Assembly: GCA_023432995.1 (NCBI GenBank)
Contig: JAEZES010000002.1
Span: 1-19,652 of the forward strand
Direction of reading: 5' to 3'
Source: Pseudomonadota bacterium
GTDB taxonomy: Bacteria; Pseudomonadota; Alphaproteobacteria; Sphingomonadales; Sphingomonadaceae
Length of the DNA stretch: 19,652 nt
A program made the position numbers and the translations under genes. Shown in pieces: positions 1 through 7,458 of this stretch. The notes under the pieces are model-generated. The model was given only the letters and a program-made list of their open reading frames with translations, made no database searches and was not told the DNA's origin. Position 1 is the stretch's first letter; every line of letters starts with the position of its first letter.

Positions 1-252
1 CCGGCCGAGCACGCCGGGACAGAGCCGGTCGCCCTCGAAGCGCGCCAGCGGCGCGTGACGGATCCCGGTCTGCTGGGTGATCTCGCGGGCTTGGCGGGTG
101 ACCTCGCTCCAGCTTGGCTGCTCGCCGGTGACGACGATGGTCGAGCTGGCCTCGGCGCTGCCTTCCCCGCGCTCGTCCTGGGCCTGCGCGAGCGCCGCTA
201 CGGCAACGAATGGCGATGACGTGAGGCAAGCAAGCAGAGCAGCACGAAGCAT
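1..252 (-). CDS. Secreted protein of unknown family, paralog 1 (5' part only)
   Basis: This is the N-terminal 84 codons of a gene that runs off the left edge of the window. It starts MLRAALLACLTSS and has a Sec-type signal peptide ending near ALAQAQ. A TonB-box-like IVVTGEQP follows, then a segment (EVTRQAREIT) that is closely similar to paralog 2 (EVSRQARDVT), then LARFEGDRLCPGVLG, which is shared by all three tandem copies. The family is not one I recognise and no catalytic motif is visible. It lies 103 bp downstream of paralog 2 on the same strand, with an imperfect promoter-like stretch and a 6-bp inverted repeat (ACGGTA at 287-292, TACCGT at 306-311) in the gap. The ATG at 252 is chosen because the signal peptide begins there. 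Function is unknown; a periplasmic or surface location is inferred from the signal peptide. Confidence 0.8.
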   Translation of the reverse strand, partial: MLRAALLACLTSSPFVAVAALAQAQDERGEGSAEASSTIVVTGEQPSWSEVTRQAREITQQTGIRHAPLARFEGDRLCPGVLGR

Positions 253-355
253 GGGCACGCCCCCGGGTCCACGACGCCGGGCAGAAACGGTACTGTCGGA
301 AGATTTACCGTACCTGACCAGGCGGGCGATCGAAGGCTGAGCCACGCCCCGGCGT

Positions 356-1282
356 CTATTGTTCGCTCGACGTCGCCTGCCCCGCCCCCTCTGCCGCCAT
401 CGCCCGCTCGAGCTCGTCGCTGACATCGAGCAGCTTCATCGCCGCCGGCAGGTTGGCGATCTCCTTGTAGACGCTGCGCAGGTAGGCCTGGTCGAAGGCG
501 GTCAGCTCCTGCGGCGGCTCGTGCCCGGGATCGAACAGCGCGAGGATCGTGTCGAGTGCCGCGTCGCCGGTGGCGGGGCGGGTCCGGGCGAAACTGCGCA
601 TCGTGGCATAGTCGGCCAGCTGGATGATCGACTTGCCGCGCACGCCCTCGCGGTCGAACAGCACGACGACCTGGGTGATGTCCTCGCGGATCGTCAGGTA
701 CAGCTTCGAGTGCGCCATCCACATCTGCGTGACCGGCGGGTCGGTCAGGTTCTCGCGCCGCGCGATCGGCATGCCGTCGCGAGTCCGCGTCTGCGCCGTG
801 GTCCAGACCCTGACCGGGCCGCGCTCGGCGACCAGGGCCCGGCGCTCGTGCGTGGCGAGCGTGGCGAACAGCCACGGCTGGTTGTCGACCAGCTCGGCGA
901 TGGTCTGCTGGCCGTCCTCGACGAATGCGACGATCAGGTTAGGCGAGCAGTTGCTGTCGTCGGCTAGCCACATGTTGAGGCGCTCGGCGTTCCAGCGAAT
1001 GCGGTCGATCATCAGCTCGGCGGCGTAGCGCTTGAGCCCGATCACCCCGGGGCACAGGCGGTCCTCGATCCGCGCCAGCGGCCGATCGCGAATGTCGCTG
1101 CCGATGTCGGTCACGTCGCGCGCCTGGCGGCTGACCTCGCGATGCGTCGGACGCTCGCCGGTGACGATGATGTCGTCGTCGGACGCCTCGGCGGGTTCTT
1201 CTTGCGATTGCCCGGCCGCAGGTGCGGCGGCGAACAACATGACAGCCAGGCCTGCGAGACAGCCGTCGCGAAAGGAGATCAT
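356..1282 (-). CDS. Secreted protein of unknown family, paralog 2
   Basis: The predicted protein has 308 residues. Residues 1-24 form a signal peptide (ending AAPAAG). Residues 38-45 read IIVTGERP, resembling the TonB box found at the mature N-terminus of sphingomonad TonB-dependent receptors, but no receptor plug or barrel follows. The core, from LCPG at 77-80 to the C-terminus, aligns with paralog 3. Shared blocks are LCPGV.GL, RTRDGMPI.RRE.L, MWMAHSK, VLFDR, QLADYAT.R and ANLPA. Two cysteines (C77 and C112) are conserved in paralog 3 and could form a disulfide in the periplasm. No known enzyme motif is seen and I cannot name the family. The Shine-Dalgarno (GGAG) is weak and distant. A terminator-like hairpin separates it from paralog 3, so it may be transcribed independently. 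Confidence 0.85.
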   Translation of the reverse strand: MISFRDGCLAGLAVMLFAAAPAAGQSQEEPAEASDDDIIVTGERPTHREVSRQARDVTDIGSDIRDRPLARIEDRLCPGVIGLKRYAAELMIDRIRWNAERLNMWLADDSNCSPNLIVAFVEDGQQTIAELVDNQPWLFATLATHERRALVAERGPVRVWTTAQTRTRDGMPIARRENLTDPPVTQMWMAHSKLYLTIREDITQVVVLFDREGVRGKSIIQLADYATMRSFARTRPATGDAALDTILALFDPGHEPPQELTAFDQAYLRSVYKEIANLPAAMKLLDVSDELERAMAAEGAGQATSSEQ

Positions 1283-1299
1283 GCGGGGTGAGGCTCCGG

Positions 1300-1326
1300 A
1301 AAAGGCGGCCCGGCGTTGGAGCCGCC
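1300..1326 (-). terminator. Hairpin with T-run between paralogs 3 and 2
   Basis: On the minus strand GGCGGC and GCCGCC can pair around an 11-nt loop and are followed directly by TTTT, just after the paralog 3 stop and before the paralog 2 start. The 6-bp stem is short but all G:C. It could end or attenuate transcription from the promoter upstream of paralog 3. Confidence 0.5.
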
Positions 1327-1363
1327 CGCGGGATGGACGATCGGCACTCGGTTCGGGAGCGGC

Positions 1364-2149
1364 CTATTCGCGCGTGCGGACCCCCGTCGCCTGCTCGAGT
1401 TCGGCGAGCTTGGCCGGAGCCGGCAGGTTGGCCAGGCCCGAGTACAGCGTCCGCATGTAGGCGAGGTCGAAGTCGGTCAGGCTGGCGGGCCGCTCGGCCG
1501 CGCTGTCGAACAGCGACAGGATCGAGGCCTGCCCGGCGCCGGCGGGGTCCGGCAGCTGATGGACCAGCGCGCGGAATGTGGCATAATCGGCCAGCTGGGT
1601 CAGGTTGAGGTCGCGAATCTCGTCGCGGTCGAACAGCACCAGGGCCGAGATGATGTCGTTGCGGGTGGCAATGTAGATCTTCGAGTGCGCCATCCACATC
1701 GCGGTCTGCGGCAATTCGCCGAGGCTCTCGCGGCGAGAGATCGGCATGCCGTCGCGGGTTCGCGAGCGGACCCGCAGCATCGCCCGCGCCGGACCGGTCT
1801 CGTTGAGGAGCTCGAGCCTTTCCTCGCGCGTCAGCTCGGCGAAGATGTAGCGGCGTTCGTTGCGCAACTGGTTGAGGAACGCCTGGCCGTCGTCGACAAA
1901 GCCGACCACCAGGTTGGCCTCGCAGTCGCCCTCCGGCGCCATCCGCAGTCCGAGCGTCTCGGCTGTCGCGCGTATCCGCCCGACCATCATCTCGGCCGCC
2001 TCGCGCCTGAGGCCGACGACCCCGGGGCACAGCGGTCCCTCGAACCGGGCGAGCGCCTCCTCGTTTGACTCAGCGGTGGCCGGGAGGGGCGCCAGCAGGG
2101 CCGCGGCCAGCAGGCCGCCAAAGGTGAAACTGCGAAACCGGGCCATCAT
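1364..2149 (-). CDS. Secreted protein of unknown family, paralog 3
   Basis: The predicted protein has 261 residues, starting MMARFRSF with a signal peptide ending PATAES. The start at 2149 (or the adjacent ATG at 2146) is chosen over an open frame reaching 2395 because GGGAGA lies just upstream on the minus strand and the signal peptide begins here. The body is homologous to paralog 2 over its whole length: LCPGVVGL at 40-47, C41 and C76, RTRDGMPISRRESL, MWMAHSK, VLFDRDEIR, QLADYATFR, ANLPAPAKL. It lacks the roughly 35-residue spacer with the IVVTG motif found in paralogs 1 and 2, so its mature N-terminus passes straight into the conserved core. A good sigma70-type promoter lies upstream. It is divergent from the pilus locus. 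Function unknown. Confidence 0.85.
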   Translation of the reverse strand: MMARFRSFTFGGLLAAALLAPLPATAESNEEALARFEGPLCPGVVGLRREAAEMMVGRIRATAETLGLRMAPEGDCEANLVVGFVDDGQAFLNQLRNERRYIFAELTREERLELLNETGPARAMLRVRSRTRDGMPISRRESLGELPQTAMWMAHSKIYIATRNDIISALVLFDRDEIRDLNLTQLADYATFRALVHQLPDPAGAGQASILSLFDSAAERPASLTDFDLAYMRTLYSGLANLPAPAKLAELEQATGVRTRE

Positions 2150-2438
2150 CGCCTGTCTCCCAATCTGAAGCGGCGGGATTATCCTCCCTTCGCAACGCTT
2201 GGGCAACGGAAGAGTTGTCGCAAGTGTTGTCAGGGCGGCCCGTCGTGGACGCGTGCGTCCCGCACGTAAGTGCCTCGACAGAGCGTGATGGTTCGGCGCG
2301 AAATGCCGCTCGCGAGAGGATACCCTGCGGGATTCCGCTGAGTGGAGATGTCCCCGCGGACCGCCGCGACGCGGTGCATTTCTTTGGCAAACCAATCCTT
2401 AACCCTGGCTAGGTATTTCCCCGTGCGGGTAGACTTGG
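2150..2438. other. Divergent intergenic region between secreted-paralog cluster and pilus locus
   Basis: No gene is apparent in this 289-bp gap. It holds the minus-strand promoter annotated separately and a small palindrome (CGTGCG-TCC-CGCACG, 2252-2266). On the plus strand TTGGCA at 2384-2389 is a possible -35 for the first pilin gene, but no convincing -10 follows at the right spacing. A TTAACC at about 2399-2404 recalls a CtrA half-site, but a full TTAA-N7-TTAA site is absent. Confidence 0.5.
2178..2206 (-). promoter_or_regulatory. Sigma70-type promoter for the secreted-paralog cluster
   Basis: On the minus strand TTGCCC (2201-2206) and GATAAT (2178-2183) are separated by exactly 17 bp. 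Transcription would start near 2171 and give a leader of about 20 nt that carries the GGGAGA ribosome site of paralog 3. The -10 matches 5 of 6 consensus bases and the -35 matches 4 of 6. Confidence 0.6.
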
Positions 2439-3026
2439 ATGGGACCACTTAACATGACACTTCGTACGACAGATCGTGTGTCGACGGGCCAGCGCGTCGC
2501 GCTGCTCTGCGCGGCACTGGCGTCGGGCTTCGCCTCGGGCCCGGCCTTCGCGGCGAGCCAGGGCACCCTGGGATCGACCTCGACCGGTACCGTCAGCATC
2601 TCGGCCTCGGTGCCGAGCCGCGCGCGGATCACCGGGCTGAGCGACGTCGCGTTCACCAACCAGGATCCGGGCACGCCGGCTTCGAACGCGCAGAACGTGT
2701 GCATCTGGAGCAACACCGCCACCAAAGGCTACACGGTAACCGCGACCGGGAGCGGCAGCGGCAGCGCCTTCACCCTGACCAACGGCTCGGGAACGGTGCC
2801 CTACTCGGTCGAGTGGGCGGCTTCCTCGGGCCAGACCAGCGGCAGCGCGCTCCTTTCCGGAACCGCGTCGGGCACGCTGACGACGACCGCGGTCAACCAG
2901 ACCTGCTCGGTCGCGCCGGCGACCACCGCGAGCCTGATCGTCAACATTGCGACGGCCGATCTCAGCACGATGGACGCCGGTACCAGCTACACCGGCACGC
3001 TGACGCTCGTCGTCACGCCGCAATAA
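2439..3026 (+). CDS. Pilin-like fimbrial subunit 1 (probable major subunit)
   Basis: The predicted protein has 195 residues (181 if the in-frame ATG at 2484 region is ignored and the nearer ATG at 2454 is used, 190). A signal peptide ends at AFAAS near residue 39. The mature part is rich in Ser, Thr and Gly and beta-strand-like, with a repeated GSGSGSAFTL segment and a C-terminus YTGTLTLVVTPQ of alternating hydrophobic residues, as expected for an immunoglobulin-like chaperone-usher pilin. Two cysteines, C88 (NVCIWS) and C156 (QTCSVA), are at positions matching those of the second subunit and probably form a disulfide. It is the first gene of the locus and is followed by a strong hairpin, a layout typical for an abundantly made major subunit. 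Pilin identity rests on the neighbouring usher and chaperone as much as on the sequence. Neither ATG has a strong ribosome site; 2439 is the longer choice. Confidence 0.75.
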   Translation: MGPLNMTLRTTDRVSTGQRVALLCAALASGFASGPAFAASQGTLGSTSTGTVSISASVPSRARITGLSDVAFTNQDPGTPASNAQNVCIWSNTATKGYTVTATGSGSGSAFTLTNGSGTVPYSVEWAASSGQTSGSALLSGTASGTLTTTAVNQTCSVAPATTASLIVNIATADLSTMDAGTSYTGTLTLVVTPQ

Positions 3027-3041
3027 TCGCGTAGTTCCGGT

Positions 3042-3102
3042 AACCTTCGTCCAGGAAGGTTCTGCTGCCCGCTCCGAGGACACTCGGGGCGGGCAACCTT
3101 TT
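3042..3102 (+). terminator. Terminator/attenuator between the two pilin genes
   Basis: GCCCGCTCCGAG (3067-3078) pairs with CTCGGGGCGGGC (3083-3094) across a GACA tetraloop: a 12-bp stem with one G:T wobble, followed by AACCTTTT. AAGGTT at 3056-3061 can extend the stem by pairing with AACCTT at 3095-3100, or can instead pair with another AACCTT at 3042-3047. This gives two mutually exclusive outer pairings. The hairpin should reduce readthrough from the first pilin into the second pilin, usher and chaperone. Confidence 0.75.
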
Positions 3103-3143
3103 GCTAACGGCTTGTTTACCAAGTTCGTTGCATATCGTTAACG

Positions 3144-3647
3144 ATGACTAGGGGATCGCCCTTAATCGCGCTGACGATCGTCGCTGCGCTGGCCGCCTCG
3201 GTGAGTCCGCTCGCCGCGCGCGCGCAGTCGATGTCGCGCGTAACCGGGCTGGCGGACGTCAACTACGGCACGATCAACTCGTTCACCGACCAAACCAACA
3301 GCCAGAACGTCTGCGTTTTCAGCGCGTTCGTCATCTTCGGCTTCCCCATCCGGCGCCCGTACTCGGTCATCGCGACCGGCAATGGCAGCGGCGGAGCGTT
3401 CACCCTCTCCTCCGGCGCCAGCACGCTGCCATACCAGGTGCGCTGGGCAGACGCGGCCAACCAGACCACCGGGACCCAGCTCACTGCCGGAGCGACCGCG
3501 TCGGGCTTCGGCAACGCGTCGAACAGCCAGACCTGCAGCGGCGGCGAGAACGCGAGCCTGATCGTCACCATTCCGGGCACCGCGCTCGCGACGGCCACGG
3601 CCGGCAGCTATTCCGGCGTGCTGTCGATCACCATCGTGCCGAACTGA
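3144..3647 (+). CDS. Pilin-like fimbrial subunit 2 (probable minor subunit)
   Basis: The predicted protein has 167 residues with a signal peptide ending near ARAQS (residue 29). It is a divergent paralog of subunit 1. Shared elements are VTGLADV against ITGLSDV, NVCVFS (C57), the ATGNGSGGAFTLSSG stretch, LPYQVRWA, NQTTGTQL, QTCSGG (C131) and a strand-like C-terminus YSGVLSITIVPN. It is shorter at the mature N-terminus and has a short hydrophobic insertion (AFVIFGF, residues 61-67) absent from subunit 1. It sits after the attenuator and 14 bp before the usher, so it should be made at a lower level with the assembly proteins and may be an initiator, tip or anchor subunit. This is inference from position. 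No clear Shine-Dalgarno precedes the ATG. Confidence 0.72.
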   Translation: MTRGSPLIALTIVAALAASVSPLAARAQSMSRVTGLADVNYGTINSFTDQTNSQNVCVFSAFVIFGFPIRRPYSVIATGNGSGGAFTLSSGASTLPYQVRWADAANQTTGTQLTAGATASGFGNASNSQTCSGGENASLIVTIPGTALATATAGSYSGVLSITIVPN

Positions 3648-3661
3648 CGGCCGGGCGACCG

Positions 3662-6214
3662 ATGGTCACGCTCCGCACCACCTCTCGGCGACCTCGCATC
3701 CGCGCGCTGGCGCTGTGCTGCACCCTGCTGGCCGGCGGAGGCGGCTGGCCGCTCGCGGCGCAGACCTCGGAGGCCGGGCCGCCGGCGATCGAAGTCGGCG
3801 AGCCCGAAGGCTTTGCCAATCTTACCGAAGCCCGCATCCTAGTGGTCGACGTCTACGTCGGCGGCGTGCGCACGGGCGAGGCGCGGATCAGCACCGCGCC
3901 CGGCTCGATCCGCTTCACCGAACCCGCCGCGGTCGTCGCCCTGCTGCCGAACCTGACCGACCCCGCGGCGGTCGAAGCCGCGCTGTCGGCCGACCCGCTG
4001 CCGGCGAACGCGCAGCTGGCCTGCTCGGCGACCTCCGATCCGGCACGCTGCGGCCGGCTGTCGCCCGAAGTGGTCGGCGTCATCTTCGACCGCGACCGCT
4101 TCCGGCTCGACATCTTCGTCAACCCGCGGTTCCTCGCGGTGCAGGACAACATCGAGCAGGCCTACATCCCCGAGCCGCAGCAGGGGCTGGCGATGATCAA
4201 CCAGATCGGCGCGGTGGTGTCGGGCAACTTCGGCCGGACCGGGACGGCCTACAGCCTGCAGGACAGCATCGTCCTGGCCAGCGGCGAGCGCCGCCTGCGC
4301 GCGGACCTGACCTATGCCAACGAGATCGGCCTCGGCGCCGAGCGCGTGGCGTTCGAGTGGGACCGCCCCGGGCTGCGCTATTCGGCCGGCGCGCTGTTCG
4401 CGCCCGGAAGCGAGATCGCGGGTCGGCGCAAGCTGCTCGGGTTCGGCATCGAGAGCCAGATCGACACCCGGCTCGACCGCGACGAGATGCTCGGCAGCCC
4501 GGTGGTGGTCTACCTCGACCAGCGCGCCCGGGTCGACATCGTGCGCGACGGGCGGGTCCTCTATTCGGCGATCTACGAAGCCGGCAACCAGGAAATCGAC
4601 ACCTCGACGCTGCCCGACGGCTCGTACGAGATCCTGCTGCGGATCGACGAGCCCGGCCGGCCCGAGCGCGAGGAGCGGCGCTTCTTCTCCAAGAGCCGGC
4701 TGATTCCCTCGCTCGGGCGGACTGACTTCTTCGCCTTCGGCGGAGCGCTGATCGACGACGCCGAGCGCGGGTCGCTCGATCCGACCGATCACCCGTACGT
4801 CCAGGGCGGGATCGCGCATCGGCTAAGCGAGCACTGGGCGCTGTCCGCCGGGGTCGAGGCGAGCGATCTCGGCGCGTCGGGCCAGATCGCCGCGACCTGG
4901 ATCAGCCCGCTCGCGCTCGTCCGCGCATCGGCGGTGGCCGACGACGACGGCACCTACGGCGGTATCCTCCAGCTGATGTCGGCGGGGTCCACGCGGCTGA
5001 GCTTCAACTTCGACCTGCGGCGGATCGAAGCGGCGGACGACGTCGCCGCGCCGCCGCTGCCGATGTTCGGCGCGATCGGCATCGGCGACAGCCAAGGCAG
5101 CTATTCGCAGGCCAACGGCGTCGTCTCGTACAGCCTCGCGAACGTCCGCCTGATGGGCACCTTCGCCTATCGCGACGACGAGGGCGAGGAGGCGCGCTAC
5201 AGCATCGGCCCGTCGGTCGAGTGGGACGTGCTGCGCAAGGGGCCGTTCACCCTCACCCTGCGCGGCGACGCGACCGCGACCGAACGCGGCAGCGCGGGCT
5301 TCGCCGGGGTCGCCTTGCGCATGCTCGGCGGTCGCTCGACGGTGACCGCGCTCGGCGGCGGGCGCGTCTCGAGCCTGCCCGACGACGAAACCGGCGACGG
5401 CCCGGTGGCGGCGCTTTCCGCCTCGCTGAGCCGCGATATCGCCGACGGCGAGCTCTCGCTCGGCGCCGGCTACGAGCACCAGCCGCGGCAGGACAACCTC
5501 GTGCTGTCGACCGAGTACCGCCACCACCTCGGGACGTTCGCCGGCGACTTCGTGCGCAGCGATACCCCGGCGGCGACCGTCAGCCAGTACACGCTCGGTC
5601 TGCAGACGACGTTCGCCGCGGGTGCCGGGGCGCTCGAAGTGGCCGGCAAGACCACCACCGAGAGCCTGATCGTCGCCCGCGTCGAAGGCGCGCGCACGAA
5701 GGATCGGTTCGAGGTGCTGGTCAACGAGCAGCTCGCCGGGACGATCGACGGACCGGCGCCGTTCACGCTCGCGCTGCCGCCGTACCGCGCCTACGAGGTG
5801 CGCATCCGCTCGATCGGCGAGGACCTGCTCGCCTACGACAACGCGACCCGCCGCATCGGCCTCTATCCGGGCACTGTCGCACGCCTCGAGTGGCGCGCCG
5901 CCCCGATCACGATCCGCTTCGGCCGTCTCATCGGCGCCGATGGCTCGCCGATCCGCGGCGCCTCGATCACCGCCAAGGGCGTGTGGAGCGAGACCGACGA
6001 CGACGGCTACTTCCAGCTCGAAGCGGCCGACGACGCGGACCTGACGGTGACCACGCGCGACGGCCGCTCGTTCCCGATGACGCTGCCGCCGGCGCCTACC
6101 AGCGAGGGCATCGCGCGGATCGGCGACGTCATTTGCTGTACCGAAACCGACGGGGAGATCCGCCTCGGTGCGCTGGACATGCCCCGGCCCAGTGGAGACA
6201 AGGAAACGCGATGA
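3662..6214 (+). CDS. Outer-membrane fimbrial usher (TcfC/CooC-like)
   Basis: The predicted protein has 850 residues, the usual length for an usher, with a signal peptide ending near LAAQT (residue 35). It forms the outer-membrane pore through which chaperone-bound pilins are assembled and secreted. An N-terminal chaperone/subunit-binding domain (about 55-170) begins VVDVYVGGVRTGEARIST and has a Cys pair (C121, C130). The middle consists of amphipathic beta strands typical of a 24-strand barrel, including a plug-like stretch with VVVYLDQRARVDIVRDGR and LPDGSYEILLRID. Near the C-terminus (about 748-800) lies a carboxypeptidase-regulatory-like beta fold (GSPIRGASITAKG, DDDGYFQLEA), then a CC pair near 823. 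These features recall the CS1/CFA-type usher branch more than FimD/PapC; the subgroup is tentative. Its TGA overlaps the chaperone ATG by ATGA, so the two are translationally coupled. Confidence 0.88.
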   Translation: MVTLRTTSRRPRIRALALCCTLLAGGGGWPLAAQTSEAGPPAIEVGEPEGFANLTEARILVVDVYVGGVRTGEARISTAPGSIRFTEPAAVVALLPNLTDPAAVEAALSADPLPANAQLACSATSDPARCGRLSPEVVGVIFDRDRFRLDIFVNPRFLAVQDNIEQAYIPEPQQGLAMINQIGAVVSGNFGRTGTAYSLQDSIVLASGERRLRADLTYANEIGLGAERVAFEWDRPGLRYSAGALFAPGSEIAGRRKLLGFGIESQIDTRLDRDEMLGSPVVVYLDQRARVDIVRDGRVLYSAIYEAGNQEIDTSTLPDGSYEILLRIDEPGRPEREERRFFSKSRLIPSLGRTDFFAFGGALIDDAERGSLDPTDHPYVQGGIAHRLSEHWALSAGVEASDLGASGQIAATWISPLALVRASAVADDDGTYGGILQLMSAGSTRLSFNFDLRRIEAADDVAAPPLPMFGAIGIGDSQGSYSQANGVVSYSLANVRLMGTFAYRDDEGEEARYSIGPSVEWDVLRKGPFTLTLRGDATATERGSAGFAGVALRMLGGRSTVTALGGGRVSSLPDDETGDGPVAALSASLSRDIADGELSLGAGYEHQPRQDNLVLSTEYRHHLGTFAGDFVRSDTPAATVSQYTLGLQTTFAAGAGALEVAGKTTTESLIVARVEGARTKDRFEVLVNEQLAGTIDGPAPFTLALPPYRAYEVRIRSIGEDLLAYDNATRRIGLYPGTVARLEWRAAPITIRFGRLIGADGSPIRGASITAKGVWSETDDDGYFQLEAADDADLTVTTRDGRSFPMTLPPAPTSEGIARIGDVICCTETDGEIRLGALDMPRPSGDKETR

Positions 6215-6903
6215 CGATACGCAGGCTCCTCCTTCCCGCGCTGGCCTTCGCCGCGACCGTCGGCCTCGCCGCCGGCGCGCGGGCCGAGATGGTGCTCAGC
6301 CAGGTGATCGTCGACCTGCTGCCGGACAAGCCGCCGCGCGAGGACATCGAGGTGTGGAACGACGGCGACGAGCGGATGTACGTGCTCGCCGAGCCGTTCG
6401 AGATCCGCGCCGCCGGCACGCCCGCCGAGCAGCGCGTCGCGGTGACCGATCCCGAGCTGGCCGGGCTGCTGGTCTCGCCGACGCGGCTGGTGCTGGAACC
6501 CGGCGAACGGCGCACGATCCGCGTCGCGGCGATCGGCGAGCGCTCGGCGACGGACCGCGTCTACCGGGTGACGATCAAGCCGGTCGCCGGCGCCGTCACC
6601 GCGGAGTCGAGCGCGCTCAAGGTCTTCGTCGGTTACGACACGCTGGTGCTCGTCCGTCCCGAGGCGCTGACCGGCGATCTCGAGAGCGCGCGCAGCGGCC
6701 GCACGCTGACCTTGCGCAACGCCGGCAATACCGCGCAGGAGCTGTTCGACGGGCGCCAGTGCGACGCGGCGGGCGGCGACTGCCGCGAGTTGCCGGCGAA
6801 GCGGCTCTATCCAGGCGCGGTGTGGGAACAGCAGCTGCCGTTCGATACGCCGGTCCACTACCGCAGCTCGATCGGCCCGACCGTGCGCGAGCGGCAGTTC
6901 TAG
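6211..6903 (+). CDS. Periplasmic pilus assembly chaperone (PapD-like)
   Basis: The predicted protein has 230 residues with a signal peptide ending ARAE (residue 26). It has the two-domain immunoglobulin layout of fimbrial chaperones. Domain 1 (about 27-145) contains IEVWNDGDERMYV, LLVSPTRLVLEPGERRTIRV and RVYRVTIKPV, matching the conserved strands around the subunit-binding cleft. Domain 2 (about 146-230) holds LTLRNAGNTAQEL and a Cys pair (C184, C191). It would fold pilin subunits in the periplasm by donor-strand complementation and hand them to the usher. The start at 6211 has AAGGA six bases upstream and overlaps the usher stop, which settles it against the longer open frame. Unlike most such operons the chaperone gene comes after the usher. 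Its stop overlaps the stop of the convergent regulator on the palindrome CTAG. Confidence 0.87.
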   Translation: MTIRRLLLPALAFAATVGLAAGARAEMVLSQVIVDLLPDKPPREDIEVWNDGDERMYVLAEPFEIRAAGTPAEQRVAVTDPELAGLLVSPTRLVLEPGERRTIRVAAIGERSATDRVYRVTIKPVAGAVTAESSALKVFVGYDTLVLVRPEALTGDLESARSGRTLTLRNAGNTAQELFDGRQCDAAGGDCRELPAKRLYPGAVWEQQLPFDTPVHYRSSIGPTVRERQF

Positions 6904-7391
6904 CGCCGGCGGATCACCGGGGCGGTGCGGTCCATCAGCCACGAGCCGACGCGAACGTAGCCGTCCCGCGTCAGCCGCAGCAGCTTGACCCGCGCGTCGG
7001 CCGCCGAACGCATGCGCTCGATCAGCCCGGCCTTCTGCAGCGCGGCGAGATGGCGCAGCGCGGTCGTCACCGGCACCTGCGAGGCGATCGCCGCGCTGGT
7101 CACGCTGACCGTCTTGCCGCTCGACTGCTGGATGAACAGGTCGAGCAGGATGTCCCACGCCGGCTCGCCGAACAGCTTGCGATCGAAGTAGCGCTCGCGC
7201 GAGCGGCGCGCGCGGTACTCGCGCGCGGCGATTTCCGCGAGGCGATCGGCGTTGCGCTCGACCTCGCGGGCATCGACGCTGCCGAGGATTTTCGGAGGTC
7301 TCGCCTCGTCGTCTTCGTCGTCTTCGGCGATTTCTTCGAGGGCGAGCGAGAGCGCTCGCAATACATCCCGACTCAGTTCGCCGTAGCCCAT
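6900..7391 (-). CDS. Winged-helix (MarR-like) transcriptional regulator
   Basis: The predicted protein has 163 residues. Residues 74-152 form a winged helix-turn-helix: FGEPAWDILLDLFIQ, then VTSAAIASQVPVTTALRHL with the probable recognition helix at 107-120, then LQKAGLIERMRSAADARVKLLRLT as the wing. The N-terminus (about 10-70) is helical and charged, with an acidic run AEDDEDDEA and an Arg-rich segment, and may mediate dimer formation. No ligand domain is visible. The gene is convergent with the pilus chaperone and shares four bases with it, so it is a candidate local regulator of the pilus genes; that link is only positional. Two perfect inverted repeats lie just upstream of the start and suggest autoregulation. 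No Shine-Dalgarno precedes the ATG, so it may be translated from a very short leader. Confidence 0.8.
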   Translation of the reverse strand: MGYGELSRDVLRALSLALEEIAEDDEDDEARPPKILGSVDAREVERNADRLAEIAAREYRARRSRERYFDRKLFGEPAWDILLDLFIQQSSGKTVSVTSAAIASQVPVTTALRHLAALQKAGLIERMRSAADARVKLLRLTRDGYVRVGSWLMDRTAPVIRRR

Positions 7392-7399
7392 TGAAGTAA

Positions 7400-7431
7400 T
7401 TTATGAATAGACTGGTAGAGATATTCATAAA
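7400..7431. promoter_or_regulatory. Operator-like palindrome upstream of the winged-helix regulator
   Basis: TTTATGAATA (7400-7409) and TATTCATAAA (7422-7431) are perfect inverted copies with a 12-bp spacer. Their centres are 22 bp apart, about two helical turns, so both arms face the same side of the helix. The element lies 9-40 bp upstream of the regulator start, in an AT-rich island inside GC-rich DNA, where it would overlap the promoter. Confidence 0.6.
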
Positions 7432-7458
7432 CGACGGAGTGAAGGGTCGATGTAACGG

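Noticed and set aside
2384..3146. Possible CtrA sites near the pilin genes (TTAACC near 2399; CTAA-N7-TTTA near 3105)
   Set aside because: Neither matches TTAA-N7-TTAA without two or more mismatches, so the evidence is too weak to call.
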